A stretch of DNA of 64,000 nt from Tabrizicola_A sp964393035 (GTDB taxonomy: Bacteria > Pseudomonadota > Alphaproteobacteria > Rhodobacterales > Rhodobacteraceae), in the NCBI GenBank assembly GCA_964393035.1, contig CAYMRX010000005.1, positions 124,001 through 188,000 of the forward strand. Direction: 5' to 3'. Position 1 is the stretch's first letter, and the number at the start of each line of letters is the position of its first letter. The position numbers and the translations under genes were made by a program. This document shows, piece by piece, positions 1 to 8,123 of this stretch. The notes beneath the pieces are model-generated. The model saw nothing but the letters and a program-made list of their open reading frames with translations, ran no database searches and was not told where the DNA came from.

Positions 1-185
1 TGTTCGCCCCTTGTGGCCCGCCAGAAATTGCCTTGCGCGAAAGGCACCGCATGGCTGCGCGCCAAAAGGTCGGCGCGGTCGGCCTCTGCCATGGTCCCTA
101 TCAGGTCTTGCCCCACACAATCCGCCGTCGCAGGCAGGGCAAGGCCCAAGACATACAGCAGAACGGCGAACATGTGGCGAACCAT
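1..185 (-). CDS. TraB/GumN family protein, N-terminal fragment
   Basis: The gene runs off the left edge of the window; only the first 61 codons are present. The ATG at 185 opens a signal peptide (basic MVRH, then a hydrophobic core ending ALPATAD), so the product is exported. The mature start, with a Cys, 'DLIGTM' and 'AVPFAQGNFWRATRGE', resembles the beginning of TraB/GumN-type proteins, which in this order are secreted or periplasmic proteins of poorly known, possibly erythromycin-esterase or protease-like function. It diverges from groES. The assignment rests on the short N-terminus only. Confidence 0.6.
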   Translation of the reverse strand, partial: MVRHMFAVLLYVLGLALPATADCVGQDLIGTMAEADRADLLARSHAVPFAQGNFWRATRGE

Positions 186-309
186 GGGGCAACTCTTACC
201 TTGGGGTGATGCGGGCTTTGGGATGATGGGGCCAAGCGTCGCATGCAGGCCGCCCAAGGCCAAGCGGAAAGGCCCGCACCGGTCATGAGAATTTTTCCCA
301 AGGCAGGCG

Positions 310-338
310 TTGACTCACGCCGCGCTTGTGCCTAACTC
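310..338 (+). promoter_or_regulatory. putative groESL promoter
   Basis: TTGACT (310-315) and TAACTC (333-338) are separated by 17 bp. They lie just upstream of the CIRCE palindrome, so the expected transcription start falls at or inside CIRCE, as is usual for HrcA-controlled groE operons. The -10 box is imperfect, and an RpoH contribution cannot be excluded. Confidence 0.5.
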
Positions 339-346
339 ATGCGCCG

Positions 347-373
347 TTAGCACTCATCAAATCTGAGTGCTAA
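347..373 (+). promoter_or_regulatory. CIRCE operator (HrcA binding site)
   Basis: TTAGCACTC (347-355), nine spacer bases, GAGTGCTAA (365-373): a perfect match to the CIRCE consensus, 39 bp before the groES start codon. CIRCE is the operator of the heat-shock repressor HrcA, so groESL should be derepressed on heat shock. hrcA is not in the window. Confidence 0.96.
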
Positions 374-412
374 TCCCATTCAAAACCTGGAAACCCAAGG
401 GAGTGTTACCAG

Positions 413-700
413 ATGGCTTTCAAACCGCTGCACGACCGCGTTGTCGTTCGTCGCGTCCAGTCCGAAGAAAAGACCAAGGGCGGGCTGATCATCCCCGATA
501 CCGCCAAGGAAAAGCCCGCTGAGGGCGAAGTGGTCGCCGTCGGCGAAGGCGCACGCAAGGATTCGGGCGAGCTGATCGCAATGTCGGTCAAAGCGGGCGA
601 CCGCGTTCTGTTCGGCAAATGGTCGGGCACCGAAGTCACCCTGAACGGCGAAGAGCTGCTCATCATGAAGGAAAGCGACATCATGGGGATCATTTCCTAA
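413..700 (+). CDS. groES: co-chaperonin GroES
   Basis: The 95-residue protein has the normal length for GroES (Hsp10). It starts with the typical 'FKPLHDRVVVRR', has the mobile-loop stretch 'KTKGGLIIPDTAKEKP' (about residues 22-37), and ends with the 'GEELLIMKESDIMGII' strand. It forms the heptameric lid of the GroEL folding cage in the cytoplasm. The ATG is preceded by GGGAG. It is the first gene of the groES-groL operon, 66 bp ahead of groL, and is controlled by the CIRCE element upstream. Confidence 0.98.
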   Translation: MAFKPLHDRVVVRRVQSEEKTKGGLIIPDTAKEKPAEGEVVAVGEGARKDSGELIAMSVKAGDRVLFGKWSGTEVTLNGEELLIMKESDIMGIIS

Positions 701-766
701 GTCGCCTTTCCCCGTCCGGTGCGCGGCCCGCGCACCCCACGAAACCAGATATGAAGGAGTAGCACC

Positions 767-2407
<1,641 letters not shown>

Positions 2408-2429
2408 TCTGCCAACAAGGCTGATAAGG

Positions 2430-2461
2430 AAAGGGCGGCTCCGCAAGGGCCGCCCTTTTCG
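2430..2461 (+). terminator. Rho-independent terminator of groESL
   Basis: An 8-bp GC-rich stem, AAGGGCGG (2431-2438) with CCGCCCTT (2450-2457), is followed by TTTT, 23 bp after the groL stop codon. It separates groESL from the next co-directional gene. Confidence 0.85.
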
Positions 2462-2473
2462 TCTGAGGTTCCC

Positions 2474-2962
2474 ATGCCCCCGCTTCCCGACCATATGCGT
2501 GCCGCACGCCCGTCCGATCATGCGGCGATTGACGCGCTGCTGCACGCGGCCTTCCCCAGCCCGGCCGAGGCGGCGCTGGTTCGCGCCCTGCGCGCGGCGG
2601 GTGTGATGGACATGGAACTGGTCCTGCCCGATGACGCGGCGCTCGCTGGCTATCTTGCCCTCAGCCGCATGGTGGAACCGGAGGGCTGGCTTGCCCTCGC
2701 CCCCTTGGCCATCGCGCCCGATTGGCAGGGCAGGGGGCTTGGCCAGCGCCTGACCAAAGCCGCGCTGAAGCTGACGGCCATCAAGGGGCAGACGGTCGTC
2801 GTTCTGGGTTCCCCCGCCTTCTACGCGCGCTGCGGCTTTTCGCTGGCCCGTGCGGGTCGGCTTACCTCACCCTATCCGCTCGACCATACTTTGCTGGCCC
2901 GCGCGGGTGACGACAGCCCGGCCGCGACCCTGCGCTATCCGGCCGCCTTCTCGGCGCTCTGA
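2474..2962 (+). CDS. GNAT family N-acetyltransferase (YhbS-like)
   Basis: A 162-residue GNAT-fold protein. The acetyl-CoA pyrophosphate loop is visible as 'IAPDWQGRGLGQRL' (about residues 76-89), preceded by the beta-4 strand 'LAPLAI' and followed by 'VVVLGSPAFYARCGF', typical of YhbS-like acetyltransferases. The substrate cannot be told from the sequence. The ATG at 2474 has GAGG five bases upstream; an in-frame ATG at 2495 is a weaker alternative. It sits alone between the groESL terminator and a convergent repeat-bearing gap. Confidence 0.85.
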   Translation: MPPLPDHMRAARPSDHAAIDALLHAAFPSPAEAALVRALRAAGVMDMELVLPDDAALAGYLALSRMVEPEGWLALAPLAIAPDWQGRGLGQRLTKAALKLTAIKGQTVVVLGSPAFYARCGFSLARAGRLTSPYPLDHTLLARAGDDSPAATLRYPAAFSAL

Positions 2963-2977
2963 TCCAGCCTGGAAAAT

Positions 2978-3075
2978 AGGGGGCTGCGCGCCCCCTCGGG
3001 CCTGCGGCCCTCACCCCTGCGGAGTATTTTCAAAGGCGCAAATCCTTTCATCTTGGCAAAAATACCCCCGCCGGA
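2978..3075. repeat. intergenic inverted repeat, GTATTT family, copy A
   Basis: This gap between two convergent genes holds a GC hairpin (GGGGGC 2979-2984 with GCCCCC 2990-2995). After it come two facing GTATTT modules. The left starts GAGTATTTTCAAAGGCGCAA at 3022. The right, read on the minus strand, is GGGGGTATTTTTGCC then AAGATGAAAGG (ending near 3070). The same modules recur elsewhere in the window. The convergent position suggests use as a bidirectional terminator. Confidence 0.7.
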
Positions 3076-3102
3076 GGCTCCGACCTTTGGGCCAGCTCGC
3101 CG

Positions 3103-3594
3103 CTACAAGGCTTTGGAAAAACGGTGAATCCGATGCCGGGTCCCCGGTTCATGCCGGCTTAATCCCGTAGGCGCAAAGCCCTGCCCCTGCCAAAACCGCC
3201 ATCCGCCGGTGTTCTCCTCCAACACTGCCAGCAACAGGCGGGGGCATCCCTTGGCGCGGGCCAGCCGCTCCACCTCGGCCAGAAACACCGGGCCCAGCCC
3301 GCGCCCCCGCGCACTCGGATCGAACAGCATCAGGCCCAGATAGCCATCTTCGGGTTCCGGAAAGCCGAAGGACAATTCGGCCACCCCCATCAGCGCCCCG
3401 TCCAAAAACATCCCCAAGCGATGCGAAGCGGCAGGGTCACAGTTCGGCGGGCAATCGGTGAAAAAATCCTGCGCTTTCTGGCGGTCCGGCGCACGGCGGT
3501 CGGCCAAGAGCCAGTAATCCGCCGCGCGGGTGTCAAATTCCTCCACCAGGGGCAGATCGGCCTTGGGATCAAGCCGGCGGATCAAGCGGTCCAA
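3103..3594 (-). CDS. GNAT family N-acetyltransferase
   Basis: A 163-residue acetyltransferase. The acetyl-CoA binding loop is 'FDPSARGRGLGPVFLAEVERLA' in pieces (R-G-R-G-L-G near residues 95-100), followed by 'LLLAVLEENTGGWRFWQGQGFAP', the usual beta-5/alpha-4 'GxxFW...GF' segment of GNATs. The start is a TTG at 3594 with GGAGG eight bases upstream, and lies inside the 3' end of the upstream GreB-like gene (26-bp overlap), so the pair is probably translationally coupled. The substrate is unknown. It is the third gene of the NUDIX/greB/GNAT operon. Confidence 0.8.
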   Translation of the reverse strand: MDRLIRRLDPKADLPLVEEFDTRAADYWLLADRRAPDRQKAQDFFTDCPPNCDPAASHRLGMFLDGALMGVAELSFGFPEPEDGYLGLMLFDPSARGRGLGPVFLAEVERLARAKGCPRLLLAVLEENTGGWRFWQGQGFAPTGLSRHEPGTRHRIHRFSKAL

Positions 3595-4069
3595 TGTCCA
3601 AAACCTCCAGTTCCAGCGCGCCCGAGGGCCGCCGCCACACCACCGTATCGCCGACCTCGGCCCCGATCAGCGCCCGCGCCAGCGGTGATTGCGGCGCGAT
3701 GCGGCCAAGGGCGGCATCCGCCTCATCCTCCCCGACGATCTCGAAAACCCGTTCCTCGCCTTCCATCTCCACCCGCACACGGGCGCCGAATTGCACCTCC
3801 GAGGAGGGCTGCGTCGCAGCTTCGACGAGGATGGCGGAGCGCAGCCGCGCCTCAAGATAGCGGATGTCGCGCTCGGCCGCGGCTTCGGGTAGGCGGTCCA
3901 GCCGTTCGGCCCGTGCCTTCAGCGCCGCCAGATCTGCCTGCCGCGCCAAGAGCCGCGCCTTCAAGGCGGCCAACCCGCGCGGGGTGACATAGTTCGGATG
4001 GGCCGAGATCGGCAGGTCGGGCAACGGCTCCAACTCGCCGGTGCCCTCTTTCACAAAGGCGCGGCTCAT
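3569..4069 (-). CDS. greB: GreA/GreB family transcript cleavage factor (GreB-like)
   Basis: The 166-residue protein has the Gre architecture: an N-terminal antiparallel coiled coil ('TPRGLAALKARLLARQADLAALKARAERL' region, about residues 28-60) and a C-terminal FKBP-like globular domain (about 90-166) with 'VRVEMEGEERVFEIVGEDEAD...GRIAPQSPLARALIGAEVGD', close to the Gre signature 'isp.SPlarALlGk..Gd'. Gre factors enter the RNA polymerase secondary channel and stimulate cleavage of backtracked RNA. The start ATG overlaps the NUDIX stop by 4 bp (ATGA). GreB versus a GreA paralogue is not certain; the symbol is tentative. Confidence 0.8.
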   Translation of the reverse strand: MSRAFVKEGTGELEPLPDLPISAHPNYVTPRGLAALKARLLARQADLAALKARAERLDRLPEAAAERDIRYLEARLRSAILVEAATQPSSEVQFGARVRVEMEGEERVFEIVGEDEADAALGRIAPQSPLARALIGAEVGDTVVWRRPSGALELEVLDIGPLDPPA

Positions 4070-4518
4070 CGGACGATCGGCTCCAAGGGGTCATAATGGC
4101 AACCCGTGCCCCAAGCGGCCTGCGCCAGCGTGTCCGGTTTGAAGCGGATCAGACCGGCCTCCATCTCGGTGCGCGAAAAGAACCGCCGTTCGGTCACCAC
4201 CCCTTCGGGGTCGCGCCAAGTGGCGTCAAGCTGGCCATGCGTTACCGTGCAGCGAAAGAACAGATCGACCTGATGAAAGCCGGTCGCCGGATCGTGAAAC
4301 TCATTGATCAAGGCCGGCGCACCCACGGCAATCTCCAGGCCACATTCCTCCAGCACCTCGCGCGCCAGATTGTCAGGCAACGAGGCGCCGCTTTCCGCCC
4401 CGCCCCCCGGCGCGCACCAGAGGTCAGACTTGCCGCCCGGATAGGCGTTGACCAGCAAGAGCCGATCCTCCTCCAGGATCAGCGCGCGGGTCGCAATGCG
4501 GGGGGTACGTTTGGCCAT
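4066..4518 (-). CDS. NUDIX hydrolase
   Basis: A 150-residue protein starting at the ATG at 4518 (MAKRTPRIATRALI). A longer upstream reading would run into the divergent promoter and begins with a low-complexity Arg-rich stretch. The Nudix box is visible as 'GGGAESG...LAREVLEECGLEI': the catalytic R-E-x-x-E-E core is intact, while the first Glu of the consensus (eight residues before the Arg) is Ala. The family hydrolyses nucleoside diphosphate-X compounds; the exact substrate is unknown. It is the first gene of a NUDIX-greB-GNAT operon with overlapping stops and starts. Confidence 0.82.
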   Translation of the reverse strand: MAKRTPRIATRALILEEDRLLLVNAYPGGKSDLWCAPGGGAESGASLPDNLAREVLEECGLEIAVGAPALINEFHDPATGFHQVDLFFRCTVTHGQLDATWRDPEGVVTERRFFSRTEMEAGLIRFKPDTLAQAAWGTGCHYDPLEPIVR

Positions 4519-4607
4519 GGCCAAAGAATACGGGGCAGGGCGGCGATGTCTACCCCTTGCCCCGCGGCCCCTCAAGCCGTTAGGACTCTGCCATTGAGGA
4601 GACATTT

Positions 4608-5345
4608 ATGAAAATTCTTGCAAAACCGGGCGCGGGAGATGAGGTGGTGATCCTGCTCCACGGCCTGAGCCGCACGCCGCGTTCGATGCGGCTTTTGCAA
4701 GAGGCGCTGGTGCAGGCGGGCTATGGGGTGATGAACCATGGCTATCCCTCCACCAAGGAACCCATCGCGCAGCTTGTTGAACGGGTGGGCCGCAAGGTCA
4801 TGGCTTGCGGAACGCGCCGGGTGCATTTTGTTACCCATTCGCTGGGCGGCATCCTTGCCCGCGCGTGGCTGGCCGAACACCGCCCCGCCCATATGGGCCG
4901 CATGGTGATGCTGGCCCCGCCGAATGGCGGGTCGGAACTGGTGGACCGTTTCGGCGATCTGGGGGCCTTTCACTGGCTGATGGGGCCCGCGGGGGTGGAG
5001 CTTGGCACCGGGCCGGACAGCTTTCCCAACCGCCTTGCCCAGCCTGAACTTGCCGAGCCAGACCTTGCCCTGCCGGAATATGAGGTCGGCGTCATTGCCG
5101 GCACCGTGCCCCTGAACCCGTTGATGGGCGGCATCATTCCGGGGCCGAATGACGGCAAGGTGTCGGTCGCCAGCACCCGGCTGGCGGGGGCGGCCCATAT
5201 CACCCTGCCGGTCAGCCATACCTTCTTGATGAACAACCCGATGGTGATCGCGCAGGTTCTGGCCTTTTTGCGCGAAGGGAAATTCGAAGATGATCTGACG
5301 CTGCCCGCCGCCGTCATGCGGCTGGTCACGGCGCTGAAGCGTTAG
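4608..5345 (+). CDS. alpha/beta hydrolase, lipase-like
   Basis: A 245-residue alpha/beta hydrolase. The oxyanion strand is 'VVILLHGLSRT' (13-23), the nucleophile elbow 'THSLGG' gives Ser78, and probable acid and base are Asp182 ('GPNDGKVS') and His204 ('PVSHTFLM'). These match small cytoplasmic lipase/esterase-like proteins ('alpha/beta hydrolase, permease'-type entries in proteobacteria). No signal peptide is seen. It diverges from the NUDIX operon. Its stop codon interlocks with the purK stop (TAG at 5343-5345 and TAA on the other strand at 5344-5342), leaving no room for a terminator between the convergent genes. Confidence 0.85.
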   Translation: MKILAKPGAGDEVVILLHGLSRTPRSMRLLQEALVQAGYGVMNHGYPSTKEPIAQLVERVGRKVMACGTRRVHFVTHSLGGILARAWLAEHRPAHMGRMVMLAPPNGGSELVDRFGDLGAFHWLMGPAGVELGTGPDSFPNRLAQPELAEPDLALPEYEVGVIAGTVPLNPLMGGIIPGPNDGKVSVASTRLAGAAHITLPVSHTFLMNNPMVIAQVLAFLREGKFEDDLTLPAAVMRLVTALKR

Positions 5346-6415
5346 CCTTTTGCCACCACCCGGTTGACATGGCCCATCTTGCGGCCCGGCCGCGCCTCGG
5401 CCTTGCCATAGAGGTGCAAGGCGGCGTGACGTTCCTTTAGGATCAGGGGGATGCGATCCACATCATCGCCGATCAGGTTTTCCATCACCACATCGGAATG
5501 GCGCGCGCCATCGCCCAAGGGCAGGCCCACCACGGCGCGGATGTGCTGTTCGAACTGATCCACCGCGCAGCCGTTCTGCGTCCAATGGCCCGAGTTATGC
5601 ACCCGTGGCGCGATTTCATTCACCAATAGCCCCTGCGGCGTGACGAACAGCTCCACCCCCATCACGCCCACATAGTCGAGCGCATTCAAGATGCGTGCCG
5701 CCATCAAGACCGCATCCGACCGCTGCCCGGGCGTAAGCCGCGCCGGGATGGTCGTCGTCGACAGGATCCCGTCCTTATGCACATTCTCGCCCGGATCATA
5801 GGCCGCGACCGAGCCATCCAGCCCCCGCGCCGCGATCACCGAAACTTCATGGCTGAAGGAGACAAACCCCTCCAGCACCGCAGGCGCGCCCGCCATGGCC
5901 GCAAAGGCGGCAGGCGCATCGGCGGCGGTCATGATCCGCGCCTGCCCCTTGCCGTCATAGCCAAGCCGGGTGGTCTTCAAAATCGCGGGCGTGCCGATGC
6001 GGGCCAAAGCGGCCTCCAGATCGGCCAGCGTATTCACCGCAGCATAGGGCGCGCAGGTCAGGCCAAGCCCGGTGAGGAAATCTTTCTCGGCAATCCGGTC
6101 TTGGCTGATTGCCAAGGCGCGGCGGTTCGGGCGGATCGGTTTTGCGGCCTCCAGAAGATCGAGGGCCGCCGTGGGGACGTTTTCAAACTCATAGGTGATG
6201 ACATCGACCGCAGCCGCAAAGGCGGCCAGGGCGGCGTGGTCGTCATAGCTGGCCGTCGTGCAGGCATGGGCGACATCGGCGGCAGGCGCGCCCGCGCCCG
6301 GCTCATAGATATGGGTCTTGTAGCCCAGGCGGCTTGCCGCAACCGACAGCATGCGGCCAAGCTGACCGCCGCCCAGAATGCCGATGGTGGAACCCGGTTT
6401 CAGCATCTCATTCAT
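5342..6415 (-). CDS. purK: 5-(carboxyamino)imidazole ribonucleotide synthase
   Basis: A 357-residue ATP-grasp enzyme converting AIR, bicarbonate and ATP to N5-CAIR in purine synthesis. The N-terminus 'STIGILGGGQLGRMLSVAA' is the PurK signature; later blocks are 'ILKTTRLGYDGKGQ', 'EGFVSFSHEVSVIAARG' and 'VNEIAPRVHNSGHWT'. The ATG at 6415 (MNEMLKPG) sits inside the last codons of purE, overlapping it by 8 bp, so purE-purK is translationally coupled. An ATG three codons later is also possible. Confidence 0.96.
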   Translation of the reverse strand: MNEMLKPGSTIGILGGGQLGRMLSVAASRLGYKTHIYEPGAGAPAADVAHACTTASYDDHAALAAFAAAVDVITYEFENVPTAALDLLEAAKPIRPNRRALAISQDRIAEKDFLTGLGLTCAPYAAVNTLADLEAALARIGTPAILKTTRLGYDGKGQARIMTAADAPAAFAAMAGAPAVLEGFVSFSHEVSVIAARGLDGSVAAYDPGENVHKDGILSTTTIPARLTPGQRSDAVLMAARILNALDYVGVMGVELFVTPQGLLVNEIAPRVHNSGHWTQNGCAVDQFEQHIRAVVGLPLGDGARHSDVVMENLIGDDVDRIPLILKERHAALHLYGKAEARPGRKMGHVNRVVAKG

Positions 6416-6902
6416 CCTTCGGCTCCTCCGGGATCGAGGCGGAAAGCGCCTCGCGCCAGGCATCCAGCCGTGCGGCCAAAGCCGCGTCCGAAATCGCCAG
6501 AATACCCGCCGCCATCAACCCGGCATTGGCCGCGCCAGCCGCGCCAATGGCCATGGTGGCGACCGGATAGCCCTTGGGCATCTGCAAGATCGAATAAAGA
6601 CTGTCGACGCCCGACAGCGCCTTGGTCTGCACCGGCACGCCAATGACCGGCACCCGGGTTTTCGACGCCATCATGCCCGGCAGATGCGCCGCACCGCCTG
6701 CGCCCGCGATGATGACCTTCAATCGCCCGGCGGCCTCTTTGCCATAGGCCCAAAGCCGGTCCGGGGTGCGGTGGGCTGAAACGATCTTCGTCTCATAGGC
6801 AATGCCCAACTGATCCAGAATCAGTGCGGCCTCTTTCATCGTCGACCAGTCAGACTGGCTTCCCATGATGATCCCCACATCGCACTTGGCGTCAACGGCC
6901 AT
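6408..6902 (-). CDS. purE: N5-carboxyaminoimidazole ribonucleotide mutase
   Basis: The 164-residue class I PurE moves the carboxyl of N5-CAIR to give CAIR, using the product of the downstream purK. Diagnostic motifs: 'GIIMGSQSDW' (10-19), 'VSAHRTPDRL' and 'IIAGAGGAAHLPGMMAS' with the catalytic His. It is the first gene of the purE-purK operon with its stop inside purK. Presence of PurK and the class I sequence agree that this is the two-step bacterial route. Confidence 0.97.
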   Translation of the reverse strand: MAVDAKCDVGIIMGSQSDWSTMKEAALILDQLGIAYETKIVSAHRTPDRLWAYGKEAAGRLKVIIAGAGGAAHLPGMMASKTRVPVIGVPVQTKALSGVDSLYSILQMPKGYPVATMAIGAAGAANAGLMAAGILAISDAALAARLDAWREALSASIPEEPKDE

Positions 6903-6989
6903 GCCTGCCCCCTATCGGTGATAAGGCAGGGATTATACCGGGGCGGGGCAGGGGGCAACCCGTAGCTCGGGCTTAAGCCCGACTCCGCG

Positions 6990-7208
6990 TCAGGCAATGA
7001 TATCGGGGATCAGCTGATCTTCGAACTTCACGATCTGATCCTTCAGCGCCAGCTTTTGCTTTTTCAGCCGCCGCAAGGTCAGCGCATCGGGGCGCCCGCT
7101 GGTTTCCAAGGCGGCAATCGCCTCGTCCAGATCGCGGTGTTCGCGCCGCAGGACTTCCAGCTTCACCCGAAGCATGTCCTCAAAGTTCATCTCGCTGGAA
7201 ATGTTCAT
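6990..7208 (-). CDS. YdcH/DUF465 family small protein
   Basis: A 72-residue protein, best started at the ATG at 7208 (MNISSEMNFEDML). It is a single predicted helical hairpin: 'VKLEVLRREHRDLDEAIAAL' and 'LRRLKKQKLALKDQIVKFED'. The sequence fits DUF465, whose members have a short coiled coil and no settled function. It lies 87 bp upstream of purE on the same strand. An in-frame ATG six codons further upstream is possible but has no better ribosome site. Confidence 0.8.
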   Translation of the reverse strand: MNISSEMNFEDMLRVKLEVLRREHRDLDEAIAALETSGRPDALTLRRLKKQKLALKDQIVKFEDQLIPDIIA

Positions 7209-7319
7209 GGCAGGATCAGGGTCCACACTTCTTGGCTTTGTCCAAGGTTACAGCGATTCGGGGCGGCAATGGGGAAGAATCTGGGGGCGATATGATCATT
7301 TTTTGTGAGCCGGTAAACT

Positions 7320-7349
7320 CTTGCGGCGCGCGGGCCACCGACCCATATT
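7320..7349 (+). promoter_or_regulatory. candidate RpoH-type promoter of hsp20
   Basis: CTTGCGG (7320-7326) and CCCATATT (7342-7349) are 15 bp apart, near the sigma-32 consensus (CTTGAAA, 11-15 bp, CCCATnT). They sit about 64 bp before a small heat-shock protein gene, where such a promoter is expected. The -35 has mismatches. Confidence 0.4.
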
Positions 7350-7412
7350 GAGGCAACCGGCTGCCAGAATGGGGCCGGGATCAAAGATGTCGCTTACCCG
7401 AGGACACCGGAC

Positions 7413-7826
7413 ATGACGAAACTCAGCTTCGGCGCGCACCCCTTCCTTTTGGGGTTCGAGCAGTTGGAACGGCTGGTCGAACGCACCGCCAAAACCGCTT
7501 CGGAAGGCTATCCGCCCTTCAACATCGAGGCGACCTCGGACAACACCTATCGCATCACCCTCGCGGTGGCGGGGTTTCGCGAAGAAGACCTCGCCATTAC
7601 GGTCGAGGATCGTCAACTGGTGATCCGCGGGCGGCAGGGTGATGACGGCGCCGACCGGGTTTTCCTGCATCGTGGCATTGCCGCCCGTGCCTTTCAGCGC
7701 AGCTTTGTGCTGGCCGACGGGGTGGAGGTGGCAGGGGCCGGGCTGGACCATGGTCTTTTGAACGTGGACCTGCGCCGTCAGGTTCCTGAAACCATTGTGC
7801 AGACCATCAAGATCGGCCGCAAATAA
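7413..7826 (+). CDS. small heat-shock protein, Hsp20 family
   Basis: A 137-residue alpha-crystallin-domain protein (IbpA-like). The domain spans about residues 33-125: 'YPPFNIEATSDNTYRITLAV', 'EDLAITVEDRQLVIRGRQ', 'RVFLHRGIAARAFQRSFVLADGVEVAGAGLDHGLLNVDLRR', where 'GLLNVDL' corresponds to the conserved G-x-L-x-V motif. Such proteins hold unfolding substrates for refolding. There is a candidate RpoH promoter upstream. The DUF1150 gene follows after 10 bp and is probably cotranscribed. Confidence 0.93.
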   Translation: MTKLSFGAHPFLLGFEQLERLVERTAKTASEGYPPFNIEATSDNTYRITLAVAGFREEDLAITVEDRQLVIRGRQGDDGADRVFLHRGIAARAFQRSFVLADGVEVAGAGLDHGLLNVDLRRQVPETIVQTIKIGRK

Positions 7827-7836
7827 GGAGATCGTC

Positions 7837-8064
7837 ATGGAGATGAAATTCAACGCCTTGCCCGCCGCAGAACGGGCCATCGTCTATGTCCGCCCGGTGC
7901 CCGTGGCGGATTTGCCGACCGAGGTGCAAGAGCAGATCGGCGATCTGGCCACGGTCTATGCGCTGCACCGGTCGGATGGCCAGCAGGTCGCCTTGGTCGC
8001 AGACCGCAAGCTTGCCTTCAATCTGGCGCGCGAGCATGAAATGGTGCCGGTGAGCGTGCATTGA
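7837..8064 (+). CDS. DUF1150 family protein
   Basis: A 75-residue protein from the ATG at 7837 with AAGGAG centred 8 bases upstream; this ribosome site decides the start over an upstream in-frame ATG. The sequence 'AIVYVRPVPVADLPTEVQEQ...VYALHRSDGQQVALVADRKLAF...HEMVPVSVH' matches DUF1150, a small alphaproteobacterial family that usually follows hsp20. The linkage suggests a stress role, but function is unknown. It ends in front of a strong terminator. Confidence 0.88.
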   Translation: MEMKFNALPAAERAIVYVRPVPVADLPTEVQEQIGDLATVYALHRSDGQQVALVADRKLAFNLAREHEMVPVSVH

Positions 8065-8067
8065 TAG

Positions 8068-8108
8068 CAAAACGCCGCCCCTTGCCGGAGCGGCGTTTGA
8101 TTTTTCTG
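8068..8108 (+). terminator. terminator of hsp20-DUF1150
   Basis: A perfect 9-bp stem, AAACGCCGC (8070-8078) with GCGGCGTTT (8090-8098), is followed by GATTTTTC. The mirrored A-rich left flank may let it also stop the convergent sulfate gene on the other strand. Confidence 0.85.
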
Positions 8109-8123
8109 CGAAAAATCTAAGGC

